NCBI GenBank assembly: GCA_018675575.1
Contig: JABGXW010000022.1
Span: forward strand, 1 to 64,000
Source of the DNA: Bacteriovoracaceae bacterium
Lineage (GTDB): Bacteria; Bdellovibrionota; Bacteriovoracia; Bacteriovoracales; Bacteriovoracaceae
Direction: 5' to 3'
DNA: 64,000 nt
The notes beneath the pieces were generated by a model that ran no database searches, was not told where the DNA came from, and worked only from the letters and a program-made list of their open reading frames with translations. The position numbers and the translations under genes are program-made. How positions within the stretch are numbered: the first letter of the stretch is position 1; every line of letters starts with the position of its first letter. Shown here piece after piece: positions 1 through 8,893 of the stretch.

Positions 1-811
1 CCTCAAGGAACATGATTTATCTGATTTATATTCTTATTTACTTACTCGATTCCCACTTTGAAGGTCGAGTGAAGATATTCTTACAGTTTTTTGAATTTTA
101 AATTTATATTTATGATATGATTTAATCAGGAACTAGTCAGGGAGCGAATCTGTTTTATAGCAATAGCACTAAAAACCTTTATAAAGACTTTATTAACTCT
201 TATAAACTCACCACAACCAGTAACCCATTACATGCATTCGTCTACGTAGACAAAAACACCGATTCTATTCACTATTTAAGTGATTTGGTAGAATGTGGCG
301 ATAAGTCTAACAATGTCATGGCGCTATCTATAGGATCTCGAGGAGAGCTTGAATTAATGGTAACCGACTCTTAGGGTCGGGCTTGTCTATATTTCACCTA
401 CAAAAAAGGTCATTTCGATACCAGAGTAAAATATGCTTTATGTAAGGTAAAACGGGTCTTTTGGATGAGTTATATTTGGCGGGGATACTTGCAGTAATTG
501 TCAATTTTTTGAATAAATGTGAATAACTCTTGGTGTAATGTTGAAAAGCCTATCTGTAAATGCTTTTCGTCATTTAACACGGAGAGACTGAATAGGTAAG
601 TGATGGTAATTTTGAAGTTTAATCACAATTGTATAGTGATCATATAAAAAAAAGATATGACGCTAGTTTGTGGATAACTTCGTAATTCCTGTGGGAAAGT
701 CGAAGAATTGACGCGATATTCGTGAGAAGTGGAGCTTGTGTCTAGAGGGATTTAAGATATCCTTAGGTAGTTCCACATGTAAGAAAATTTATAAAACTGA
801 GTGAAACGATC
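1..811. other. 811-base stretch without an intact gene
   Basis: This is the only stretch over 300 bases without an intact gene. It contains the decayed frame at 126-497 and two 9-mers fitting the DnaA-box consensus in reverse orientation (TGTGAATAA at 518-526 and TGTGGATAA at 669-677). It also contains AT-rich spacer running up to the gene at 812. Short coherent reading in frame 2 from base 2 to 61 may be the tail of another broken gene, but is too short to call. No tRNA, terminator with a T-tract, or insertion-sequence end was seen. Confidence 0.5.
126..497 (+). pseudogene. decayed gene remnant with one internal stop
   Basis: One frame stays open from just after a TAA at 123-125 to a TAA at 495-497, broken only by a TAG at 372-374. 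That is about 124 codons with a single stop in AT-rich DNA, where several would be expected by chance. The translation looks protein-like on both sides of the stop, ending in a Lys/Tyr/Trp-rich stretch (KYALCKVKRVFW, then SYIWRGYLQ). There is no credible start codon or ribosome binding site. I do not recognise the family. It may be the C-terminal remnant of a gene whose front part is lost. A short inverted repeat (CCGAC/GTCGG) spans the internal stop at 364-380. Confidence 0.4.
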
Positions 812-1582
812 ATGAAACAACGTATATTAATAAATATCTTAAGTCAGAAAATTCCTCGCTATATTTCAGAAATTTTAACGTCCAGCGAAGATGAGAGATT
901 TGAAGTTCGTCACAAGAAAGATAAAACTATGGTGACGAACATCGATGAAAAAATTTCATCTCTTGTGAAAACAGAATTAAAAAATATTTTTGGAGATCAT
1001 TATAATTTCTATTGCGAAGAAGATCATAGTGAACTATTTTATCCAGCCGTTGTTCTTGATCCTATCGATGGAACCAAAGGATTGGTTACCGGAACCCATG
1101 AATGCTCTGTTTCTTTAGCATTTATGGAGACTCCAGTTATTTCTGAAGGATTTGGCTGGATTTTTAATCCTTTTACAGGCCTTTCAGTTGCTACCGATGA
1201 CATAAGTTTAGACTTAGAAAATAAACAAGTTGATCCTCCTCTTGGTCTGGTGTCAAGGACAGAATGGGGTAAGGGTATTTATAAAGATTTGGTTTTGGGT
1301 AATATGCTTATTGCTCCCATGGGCAGCATCGCCTTTAAACTGGGTTTACTCGCCACGGGGGCGTGCCATTTCATTATCTCTGCATATCCTAAAAATATTT
1401 GGGATATTGCGGGAGGTTCAATTTTATGTAAACAGAGAAATATATTATTGTTTAATGCAAAAGCTGAAGAAATTTTAATCTTAGACAAAGAGTATATTAA
1501 AGGTCCTATGTTTTGGTGTAAAAAGGAGTTAGCACCAAGAATTATGGATATAATTAATCAAAGGCGAGAGAATGAACTTTAA
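812..1582 (+). CDS. inositol monophosphatase/CysQ superfamily phosphatase
   Basis: Predicted Mg-dependent sugar- or nucleotide-phosphate phosphatase of the inositol monophosphatase superfamily, cytosolic, 256 residues (normal family size). Seen in the protein: TNIDEK near residues 42-47, the metal-binding EED at 69-71, the hallmark DPIDGTKG at 83-90 and the second metal motif WDIAGG at 197-202. The family covers inositol monophosphatase (suhB), 3'(2'),5'-bisphosphate nucleotidase (cysQ) and histidinol phosphatase. The sequence alone does not fix the substrate, so no symbol is given. The start ATG has only a weak upstream GAGTG. It overlaps rlmE by 11 bases, indicating translational coupling. 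Confidence 0.85.
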   Translation: MKQRILINILSQKIPRYISEILTSSEDERFEVRHKKDKTMVTNIDEKISSLVKTELKNIFGDHYNFYCEEDHSELFYPAVVLDPIDGTKGLVTGTHECSVSLAFMETPVISEGFGWIFNPFTGLSVATDDISLDLENKQVDPPLGLVSRTEWGKGIYKDLVLGNMLIAPMGSIAFKLGLLATGACHFIISAYPKNIWDIAGGSILCKQRNILLFNAKAEEILILDKEYIKGPMFWCKKELAPRIMDIINQRRENEL

Positions 1583-2165
1583 AGTAAAAGATCATTATTT
1601 CGAAAAAGCTAAAAAGGATAATTATTTAGCTAGATCTATATATAAATTAGAAGAAATAAATCAAAAATTTCACATATTACACAAAAATGACTTCGTTTTA
1701 GACTTGGGCTATCACCCTGGTTCTTGGATACAATACGCTTCAAAGCTTATAGGCCCTAAAGGTTCAGCAATTGGAATTGACCTTAAGCCTGTAAATAAAA
1801 AGCTTGTTTCTATAAAGAACATTACCTTGTTTGAAAAAGATGTTTTTGATGTGTTTGATGCTGAAGAGCTCGGTGCATCGCAGAAGTTCGACACCATTCT
1901 TTCAGACATGGCGCCTAATACAACGGGGATTAAATCAGTGGATCAGGCTCGTAGTTTGGCCTTGGTAGAAAAGGTATGTGAACTTTTGCCGACCTTTCTA
2001 AAGCAGGAGGGAAACTTTGTCATCAAAATCTTCGATTCAAATGAGGCCCAACAGTTTATAAGAACGATTCAATCTAGCTTTAAATCTCTAAAAAAGCTAA
2101 AGCCGAAGTCTACGCGTTCCGTGAGTAAAGAATTTTTTGTCATTGGTAAAGGTTATGAGGCATAA
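1572..2165 (+). CDS. rlmE: 23S rRNA (uridine-2'-O)-methyltransferase RlmE/FtsJ
   Basis: SAM-dependent enzyme that 2'-O-methylates a uridine in the A-loop of 23S rRNA in the large ribosomal subunit; 197 residues. The Rossmann SAM site is DLGYHPGSW at 44-52, where the family usually has DLGAAPGGW. The catalytic tetrad is readable as K25 (RSIYKL), D112 (SDMAPN), K152 (FVIKIF) and E187 (SKEFF). The 87/40/35 spacing is almost exactly that of E. coli RrmJ. It overlaps the phosphatase gene upstream and probably the transpeptidase gene downstream, so it sits inside an operon. The altered SAM loop is a minor oddity; the identification is firm. Confidence 0.9.
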   Translation: MNFKVKDHYFEKAKKDNYLARSIYKLEEINQKFHILHKNDFVLDLGYHPGSWIQYASKLIGPKGSAIGIDLKPVNKKLVSIKNITLFEKDVFDVFDAEELGASQKFDTILSDMAPNTTGIKSVDQARSLALVEKVCELLPTFLKQEGNFVIKIFDSNEAQQFIRTIQSSFKSLKKLKPKSTRSVSKEFFVIGKGYEA

Positions 2166-3459
2166 TATAAAGTCTATGGATTATAAAAGTATTCGAAATA
2201 ACATTTTAACATTTTTAATTTTTACCGGATGTCTCTCGCTACTAAAGTTAACTTCAGCATACGTAGTTAAAAAAACAATTAGTTCAAATAAAGATAAGAT
2301 CCAAATTATTAAACATCGCGTAAATAATAGAGTTATTAATAATCAATGGCCTAAAAAGATTGGATTCAAAGATAATGATTATTCTATCTCTTATACTCGT
2401 GATGAAAAGTTAGATAGATATGTTCAAAAATTGTTAAAGCGATATCGATCAGATTATTCATCAATTATTGTAATTGATAATAATACCGGGAATATTTTAA
2501 GCGCAGTCGGATACGATAAATCGGAAAGAGCAATGGCCAATCACCTTGCTTTTTCAACAACTCATCCATCTGCCAGCTTATTTAAAATTATTACTTCTGC
2601 AACTTTGCTAGGTCAAGGAAAGATAAATAATAAAACATCCTTTAGCTATAGGGGCAGGGGAACGACTTTATACAGATATCAATTGAAGAGAAAAAGGGAT
2701 CGTTGGACAAGAATTCAAACATTAGAAAATGCCTTTGCGCATTCTAATAATGTCATATTTGGCAAAGCTGCTATTTCGAGAATCACCGGTCCTGGAATTT
2801 ATCAAATGGCGAGTAAGTTTGGATTTAATAAGCGTCTTATGGGTGGTATGAATCTCAGTGCTTCCACATTTAAAATGCCTACGGATCAATATCATCTCGC
2901 AGAATTAGCAACAGGGTTTAATAAACAGACTCTTATAAGCCCTGTCCATGCAGCTGTGCTTTCAAGCATAGTGGCAAACGATGGTGTTTTAAAAAATCCT
3001 CGCCTGATAAAAGACATCCATAATGAACAGGGCAAGGCCATCTGGAAAAATAACACTGCAACTACACAAGTTTTAAGTGGGTCAGTTAGCGCTCAACTTA
3101 AAAAAATGATGGAGCTGGTAGTCAAAAAAGGCACAGCTCGAAGTGTTAATAGAGGTCTTCGACGAAAAATGAGAAAAAATCTTAAGATTGGTGGAAAAAC
3201 GGGTAGTATAACTGGCGGAATTCCTTACGGTAAAAGAGATTGGTTAACTTTATTCGCTATGCCAAAAGAGGGCTTTGAGGATAAAGGAATATCTATTGCA
3301 GTTATGAATATAAATGTTAAAAAGTGGTATGTGAAATCTAGCTTTTTAGCAAAAAAAGTAATCGAGTATTACTTTAAAGAAATAAAGCCGATGGTTAAAA
3401 AATTATCGAGAGAAAATTCTCCAGTTAAGAAAACTCCGATCTTAACTACTGTTATCTAG
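2155..3459 (+). CDS. stand-alone penicillin-binding transpeptidase
   Basis: Predicted DD-transpeptidase that cross-links peptidoglycan in the periplasm. One N-terminal membrane anchor (about residues 18-38) is followed by a linker and a transpeptidase domain. The active-site motifs are in order: SLFK at 141-144 (SxxK nucleophile), SNN at 197-199 and KTG at 348-350. At about 434 residues it lacks both the glycosyltransferase domain of class A PBPs and the full N-terminal module of PBP2/PBP3. The longest open frame begins with TTG at 2137, 29 bases inside rlmE. The ATG at 2155, with AAAGG just upstream, or the ATG at 2176, is more likely. It precedes lepB by 6 bases. Confidence 0.82.
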   Translation: MRHNIKSMDYKSIRNNILTFLIFTGCLSLLKLTSAYVVKKTISSNKDKIQIIKHRVNNRVINNQWPKKIGFKDNDYSISYTRDEKLDRYVQKLLKRYRSDYSSIIVIDNNTGNILSAVGYDKSERAMANHLAFSTTHPSASLFKIITSATLLGQGKINNKTSFSYRGRGTTLYRYQLKRKRDRWTRIQTLENAFAHSNNVIFGKAAISRITGPGIYQMASKFGFNKRLMGGMNLSASTFKMPTDQYHLAELATGFNKQTLISPVHAAVLSSIVANDGVLKNPRLIKDIHNEQGKAIWKNNTATTQVLSGSVSAQLKKMMELVVKKGTARSVNRGLRRKMRKNLKIGGKTGSITGGIPYGKRDWLTLFAMPKEGFEDKGISIAVMNINVKKWYVKSSFLAKKVIEYYFKEIKPMVKKLSRENSPVKKTPILTTVI

Positions 3460-3465
3460 GAATAT

Positions 3466-4260
3466 ATGAACGACGCAAATTTAGATGATTCGTTACCTGA
3501 TATTGATAAAAAGTCAAAAGAAGAAGTTGTTTTGACTAAAACAGAAAAAGCAATTAAAGAATTTAAGTCTATTTCTTTGATTATTATTCTTGTCCTTATA
3601 TTTCGGTCAGTTTTTTTTGAGCCTTTTCGGATTCCTTCTGGTTCAATGATTCCAACATTGATGATTGGAGATTTTATTCTGGTAAATAAATTCAGCTACG
3701 GATTTAAAGTTCCTTTTTCAGATTTAAGCATTGGGGATACAAATCTTGAACCAAAATATTTATTTGGAGAGTCAAGTCCAATTCGTGGAGATGTGATTGT
3801 ATTTAAATATCCTAAAGATCCAAGTATTAATTATATTAAAAGAGTAATTGGACTTCCGGGTGATACTATCGAAATTAGAAGCAAAATAGTCTATATCAAC
3901 GGAGAACCTTTAAAGGTTACTGAAACTCCGGGCAAAGAGATAATGGCGGATATGGATGATAAATTTTTGGATTATAACCTGAAGTTCTATCAATCAGAAA
4001 CGGGAACTTATAAACATATCATTCAGCAGGATCAGGACAACTACTATAAAACAGACTTTGAAAAGAGAACCATCCCAGAGGGGTCTTACTTTGTAATGGG
4101 TGATAATAGAGACTTTTCATATGACTCACGCTTTTGGGGATTTGTACCTCATAAAAATATTAAAGGCCGAGCATTATTTGTTTGGTTCTCCATGATCATT
4201 CCTTTCGGCGAGCATGAGTTCAAAATAAGGCCTTGGAGAATTGGTACAAGTATTCATTAG
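3466..4260 (+). CDS. lepB: signal peptidase I LepB
   Basis: Membrane serine protease that removes signal peptides from exported proteins on the outer face of the inner membrane; 264 residues. A charged cytosolic head is followed by one clear membrane helix (about 36-50). Then come box B with nucleophile Ser60 (PSGSM), box D with general base Lys125 (YIKRVIGLPGD), and box E (GDNRDFSYDSR). All catalytic boxes are intact. It closes the plus-strand set beginning at 812. The stop lies four bases from the end of convergent mutS2, with no visible terminator between. Many secreted proteins and lipoproteins in this window are potential clients. Confidence 0.95.
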   Translation: MNDANLDDSLPDIDKKSKEEVVLTKTEKAIKEFKSISLIIILVLIFRSVFFEPFRIPSGSMIPTLMIGDFILVNKFSYGFKVPFSDLSIGDTNLEPKYLFGESSPIRGDVIVFKYPKDPSINYIKRVIGLPGDTIEIRSKIVYINGEPLKVTETPGKEIMADMDDKFLDYNLKFYQSETGTYKHIIQQDQDNYYKTDFEKRTIPEGSYFVMGDNRDFSYDSRFWGFVPHKNIKGRALFVWFSMIIPFGEHEFKIRPWRIGTSIH

Positions 4261-4264
4261 ATTG

Positions 4265-6622
4265 TTAAGAAAGATGAACTCTTGTTATGCCATCATTACC
4301 TTCTGGGTGGTCCCAGCATAATTGGGTGAGAGACTTTAGATAAGTTCTAAGCCATTTTTTTAAAACGCCGTCACCATGTCCATGAATAATAATTAAAAAC
4401 GGTATATCTTCAGAGAGAAGTCCATCAACTGCAGGGACAACTAGGGTCTTGAAATCATCAAGTCTCATTCCCCTAGCATCGTATTCAATCTGTGTAGATT
4501 CTTTTCGACTTACGTATGCGACGGCAGCTTTTTTTATGGTTTTAGTTATAAATAAATCTTCTTTTTTAACCCAGGAAGAAATCTTTCCGGATGAAACTTG
4601 ATAGACCTGTTTTCGCTCATTAATTTTAAGGAGCAGTACATCTTTTTGAAACTTTTTAGAATAGTAGAACTTCCCTATTTCAAAATCTTTAACATTTCCC
4701 CTATTAGCATGGCCAAGCTTCTTATCTTTTACATTCTCATCTAAAATATTTAACTCGTGTTGAAAATTAGCGATGTCTTGATTGAGTCTACTTTTGCTGG
4801 GAATGGATTCCTGTTTTTTTAGGTCGTAATAATAACTTTCAACACGCTTTAAAGAAGTCTCGAGCTTGTCTTTATAATGTTTAAATATTTGATCTGTCTT
4901 AAGGGATAGTTGATGCTCGGAGTCAGTTTTGCGATTTTTTAAATAGTGTTTCTTTTTGTTGTTTTCAATGATCAATTTGTCGAGGTATTGAGATTTTAGA
5001 GTTAGCTCCCCTAGCAATTCCTCATACTCTGTTTCATTTTGTTCGAGAGAGTTCTTTGCGATATCGATTACTTTTTGACCAGAATGAAATTCTTTAGCTA
5101 ATATTTGGAAAATATTTAATGCCAATGATGCTCCAGGTTCTCCATAAATTAATTTGTATGTAGGACTATGGGTACTTTCGTTAAAACCTACATGTGCAGA
5201 TAAAAAGGAATCTGATTTATAAAGATTTGTTTTTAATATTTTGTGATGAGTTGAAAGTAAAACTCTAGAATTATTCTTACAAAGAATTTGCTTCAGGATT
5301 CCTGTCGCTAGAGCAGATGCTTCTTCAGAAGAAGTTGAATTGAAAATTTCATCTATTATGACAAGGGAATTGTCTTGAATTTCATCGAGTAATTTTAAAT
5401 ATCCATTAGCCTCAGAGGAAAAAGAACTTAGGCCCTGATTAATGTCTTGATTATCATGAGAAAAGAAATAAATACTTGAAACAGGTTGCAGGAGGGCCTT
5501 TTTTGCGGGGATATAGACGCCGTAATGTAAAAATAATTGGCATAATGTTAGCGCTTTTAGGGCGACTGTCTTGCCTCCGGTGTTAGGCCCTGAGATAACT
5601 AGTCCCCTATTCTTATGATCTAGAATAAGTTGATTAGAAATAGGGTTTTCTAATAAAGGATGAAAAAAGCTTTGAATATTAATATTATCATTTTCAGATA
5701 ATTCGGGTTTACAAAAATTATTTTTGATTGAAAACTCTGCTTTTGAGCTGATTACATCTAATAAAATCAGATTTTCTTTTATTCTATTTAATAGATTATA
5801 GTTGGAATTAATTATTTGTCCGAATTCAATGAATTTTTTATTTAAAAACTCTTCTATTTTATATTCGAGTTCAATGCGCTTGTCGTCAAGAGTTCGAATT
5901 GGTGTAGGCTCAACGTAAAGGGTAAGTCCGGAAGAGGAATGAGCGATAATAGCGCCAAGTTTGCTTTGGTATGAATCGGATTTAACTGCTAGGACGTATC
6001 GATCATGTAAGATGTCATGCTCTGCATATTGAAGTGCATTTTTAAATATACCAGATCGGGAAAGCTTTGTTAGTTGTGACTTTATCTCCGAATCAAGCTT
6101 TAGAAGCTTATGAAAAAGTTTTGACAAGTCAGGATGATACGAATAGTTGATTCTTCCATTAAGGTCGATGAGCGAGCGAAACTCTTGTTTGAAAACTTTA
6201 AGATCTTTGTTTTGTTTATATTGGGTCCATAAATCACCAGAGAACAGTTTAAAGGTCAGGATTTCTTTAGGGATAATCAATAATGCTTCGAGCAGTTGGC
6301 AACAAAAATTTAGTGATTCTTTGTCAGTGTAAATATTTTTTTTAAAACGTTCGAAGTTAAGGAATGGATCTTTGCTTGTCGGTAAAAGAGATAGTGACTT
6401 TGAAATCAGGGGGGAGAGGTCGGCGTGGTTTATAATAAAAAAATCGAGGCAGTCATAGTTTTGATTGATTTGGAAAATGGACTTCGCAACAGGGAACTCC
6501 ATTAAATAGTCTTTTGTTATCTCGAAAAATGAACTTGATGCTATAATTGATACGATTGAATTCCAGTCTAGCTTATCATAGACTGAATAATTAATGTCGC
6601 TTGCTAGTAGGTTATCGCTCAT
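4265..6622 (-). CDS. mutS2: MutS2 endonuclease/ribosome-rescue ATPase
   Basis: MutS-family ATPase of the MutS2 type, 785 residues, close to the usual length. It has a clamp/lever region with the MutS2-typical DRYVLAVK at about 208-215, Walker A GPNTGGKT at 345-352, Walker B VIIDEIFN, a long coiled coil, and a C-terminal Smr nuclease domain with HGHGDGVLK. Family members suppress recombination or act on collided ribosomes; which applies here cannot be told. The start codon (6620-6622) overlaps the ATG at 6621 of the divergent NFACT gene. That gene's product is also from a ribosome-quality-control family, so the pairing may be functional. Confidence 0.93.
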   Translation of the reverse strand: MSDNLLASDINYSVYDKLDWNSIVSIIASSSFFEITKDYLMEFPVAKSIFQINQNYDCLDFFIINHADLSPLISKSLSLLPTSKDPFLNFERFKKNIYTDKESLNFCCQLLEALLIIPKEILTFKLFSGDLWTQYKQNKDLKVFKQEFRSLIDLNGRINYSYHPDLSKLFHKLLKLDSEIKSQLTKLSRSGIFKNALQYAEHDILHDRYVLAVKSDSYQSKLGAIIAHSSSGLTLYVEPTPIRTLDDKRIELEYKIEEFLNKKFIEFGQIINSNYNLLNRIKENLILLDVISSKAEFSIKNNFCKPELSENDNINIQSFFHPLLENPISNQLILDHKNRGLVISGPNTGGKTVALKALTLCQLFLHYGVYIPAKKALLQPVSSIYFFSHDNQDINQGLSSFSSEANGYLKLLDEIQDNSLVIIDEIFNSTSSEEASALATGILKQILCKNNSRVLLSTHHKILKTNLYKSDSFLSAHVGFNESTHSPTYKLIYGEPGASLALNIFQILAKEFHSGQKVIDIAKNSLEQNETEYEELLGELTLKSQYLDKLIIENNKKKHYLKNRKTDSEHQLSLKTDQIFKHYKDKLETSLKRVESYYYDLKKQESIPSKSRLNQDIANFQHELNILDENVKDKKLGHANRGNVKDFEIGKFYYSKKFQKDVLLLKINERKQVYQVSSGKISSWVKKEDLFITKTIKKAAVAYVSRKESTQIEYDARGMRLDDFKTLVVPAVDGLLSEDIPFLIIIHGHGDGVLKKWLRTYLKSLTQLCWDHPEGNDGITRVHLS

Positions 6623-7967
6623 GATTCAAAATTACAGACTTTTGAAAGAGTCTGCAACGAAATTCGAAGAATATAGAGGAGAGGGTGAGACTTCTTCTCC
6701 TCAGATTCAAAAGATATATTCAACAGCGCATTTTATTGTTATGTCCTTGCGTTTCAAGGGTGTTACAAAGTTCCTCTATCTCGGCAGGGGGGGGCGGTTT
6801 CAGGGAATCTACTGGTTCTCTAAATTACCAGATGTTAAATATAGAATACAAAAAGATAAATTATTGGAAATTTTTAGAAAATATATTCGATCATCTAGGA
6901 TTAACAGCTTAACTGTAGCAGAACATGATAGATTATTTATCCTAAAATGTGGAAACAAGTATAAATATTCTAATTTATATTGGTTCATAAAAGGTTCTAA
7001 GGCCTATGTTTCTGTTGAGTATCAATTAGATGGTGAAAATCCTTTCTATTATCATTTATGGGAAACAAGAATTCAAAAAAGAGAAAATGCACCAATAGAT
7101 TTTCTTGTTGAATTTGAAGCTTTAGGTTTTAATAAAGTCGATTTAGGAATGAGTGTAAAAGATAAGCCTGCATGGACCGAAGAAGAATACTTCGAATTCT
7201 TGGAAAAAGAATCTGAAATCCAGTTGATAAAATCAAAAACACAAAAAAAGATACTAAGAAAAATCGAAAACATAAAAAAAGACATCATTAAAATTGAAAA
7301 AGGATTAGAACTCGAAAAAATGTTAGCGAGTAAAACATTCAAAATACCAGAGGGGCATAAAATAAAACTATGTGGAATCAAGTTCATATTTAAATCTGAT
7401 GCAACGTTTTTCCAAAAGAGAGATCTTATTTATAAAAAATTAAAGAGATTAAAGTGGGCATATCTTTTTCAATACGAACGTTTAGATGAATTAGTGAAAA
7501 ATAAAAAGAACAAACAGGATGTTAACCTCGTTAAAAACATAGTTCAACCTGTTTGGTTTCACAGAAATAAAGAGTCTGAATTAAGAAAAAAAGCACTTGC
7601 AAGAGATCAGGAGAAAAACTTTGACCGCTATAAAATTCGTGAAAATTTAGAGTTGGCAGTAGGTAAAAATGCTAAAGGCAATGATCATTTGAGAAATAAG
7701 TGGGGACATAAAAATGATATGTGGTTTCATGTTGAAGGATATACTGGGTCTCACATAATCGTAAAAGGTGACCTGGTATCTGATGATTTTACTCTGATAG
7801 GTTCAATTTTAAGGGATTATTCTAAACTACAAATCGACGATATCCCTCTGATTTATGCACGGCTCAGTAAGGTAAAGGGACTAAAGGGTTGCGCGGGTGC
7901 TGTAACTATCAAGAATCCTAAGCATATTCAGGTAATTTACCAATCAAAATGGCGAGATTCACTATAA
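6594..7967 (+). CDS. NFACT (Rqc2/RqcH-like) family protein
   Basis: Predicted RNA- or ribosome-binding protein of the NFACT family, which includes RqcH/Rqc2, the factor that adds alanine tails to stalled peptides on 50S subunits. The C-terminal NFACT-R domain is clear (about 350-457: VGKNAKGNDHLRNKWGHKND, then WFHVEGYTGSH). A Lys/Glu coiled coil lies at about 215-245. The N-terminal NFACT-N part is divergent and the whole (457 residues) is shorter than typical RqcH (about 550-580). The ATG at 6594 overlaps mutS2 by 29 bases; ATG 6621 is an alternative (448 residues). A run of eight Gs lies within codons 65-67 (6787-6794). Confidence 0.75.
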   Translation: MSLASRLSLMIQNYRLLKESATKFEEYRGEGETSSPQIQKIYSTAHFIVMSLRFKGVTKFLYLGRGGRFQGIYWFSKLPDVKYRIQKDKLLEIFRKYIRSSRINSLTVAEHDRLFILKCGNKYKYSNLYWFIKGSKAYVSVEYQLDGENPFYYHLWETRIQKRENAPIDFLVEFEALGFNKVDLGMSVKDKPAWTEEEYFEFLEKESEIQLIKSKTQKKILRKIENIKKDIIKIEKGLELEKMLASKTFKIPEGHKIKLCGIKFIFKSDATFFQKRDLIYKKLKRLKWAYLFQYERLDELVKNKKNKQDVNLVKNIVQPVWFHRNKESELRKKALARDQEKNFDRYKIRENLELAVGKNAKGNDHLRNKWGHKNDMWFHVEGYTGSHIIVKGDLVSDDFTLIGSILRDYSKLQIDDIPLIYARLSKVKGLKGCAGAVTIKNPKHIQVIYQSKWRDSL

Positions 7968-7988
7968 GGAAATTATTTCACCGCATAT

Positions 7989-8017
7989 TTGCGCAATAAG
8001 ACAGTCTAAAATATAAC
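7989..8017 (+). promoter_or_regulatory. sigma70-type promoter candidate
   Basis: TTGCGC (-35, half consensus) and TATAAC (-10, 5 of 6) are separated by 17 bases, 34 bases upstream of the gene at 8052. It lies in the 84-base gap after the NFACT gene and would drive the secreted-protein/giant-lipoprotein pair. Read by eye only. Confidence 0.4.
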
Positions 8018-8051
8018 AGATATCAATTTAAAGAGAATTAAGAGGGAACTA

Positions 8052-8882
8052 ATGTTAAATACCAAAATCATATTGAGTATATTGCTGTTTACAATTTTGA
8101 ACATCAGAAATGTAAATGCTACTAACACTCCTGCCGAAGTCGAAAATTTTGATATTCGTTATTATCATCCTGTCAATTACGGCCTTAAAGATTTGGTTTT
8201 TGAGGTTCGGGTAAAAAACTTATTAGAGAAGCTAAATAAGAGGCTGTCTTTAGGAGCTTTGGCAGATGTCTATTTTAAGGTCTATTGGATGATGCCAGGA
8301 AAATACAAGCTTGAAGTTAATGGACTCCCTAAAGGCTTTAAAGAAATTAAAGCAGAGCTTAAAAGTATGATTAAAAATAGATTAGATTTTGTCATTCCTC
8401 TTAAACTGGCACCAAAGATCAGATCTTATTCACTTACATCAAGCAAGCTTAAATCAGGTACAAGAATTGTGGGAATGGATAGGACTCATACTCGGGCAGT
8501 AAATGAAATTCAGTTAAAGTTTAATAGGAAGGGAATGCTTGAAGGGTTTAAAACATTGAGTCCAATGGGTGTCAATAACTCTAAGTTCAAAATGTCCGCG
8601 AAAGGGTGGTCACATAACAAATGGGTTGTGGACACATTAACAGTAGACTCTATCCAGGGTATTCAGAAAACATCCATGAGACATAAAATAAACTATGTCC
8701 CAATAGATGGTTTTGGATTTCCAGTTAAGGTTGTTATATCAACTTCTCAGGAAATCTTACACACTAAATCTTCAAAAGCTTCTAAGTCTAAAAGAGAGCT
8801 GAACACAGAAATACTTTTCAGTAAATACGAAGTAAATACAGGTAAAGCTCAAAGATACATTACGCAAGGTAAGAGAAATTAA
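8052..8882 (+). CDS. secreted protein of unknown function
   Basis: A 276-residue exported protein. The N-terminal signal peptide is hydrophobic (residues 5-18) and ends near NVNAT. The mature part is mixed alpha/beta with basic patches. The pattern of a short beta region (VYFKVYWMMPGKYKLEV) and later strands is loosely like periplasmic LolA/DUF-type lipid-binding proteins, but no diagnostic motif is visible, so no function is assigned. A purine-rich GAGGGA lies just before the ATG. It is followed after 11 bases by the giant lipoprotein gene and is presumably co-transcribed, so the two may act in the same envelope process. Confidence 0.7.
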   Translation: MLNTKIILSILLFTILNIRNVNATNTPAEVENFDIRYYHPVNYGLKDLVFEVRVKNLLEKLNKRLSLGALADVYFKVYWMMPGKYKLEVNGLPKGFKEIKAELKSMIKNRLDFVIPLKLAPKIRSYSLTSSKLKSGTRIVGMDRTHTRAVNEIQLKFNRKGMLEGFKTLSPMGVNNSKFKMSAKGWSHNKWVVDTLTVDSIQGIQKTSMRHKINYVPIDGFGFPVKVVISTSQEILHTKSSKASKSKRELNTEILFSKYEVNTGKAQRYITQGKRN

Positions 8883-8893
8883 TAAGGAAATTA

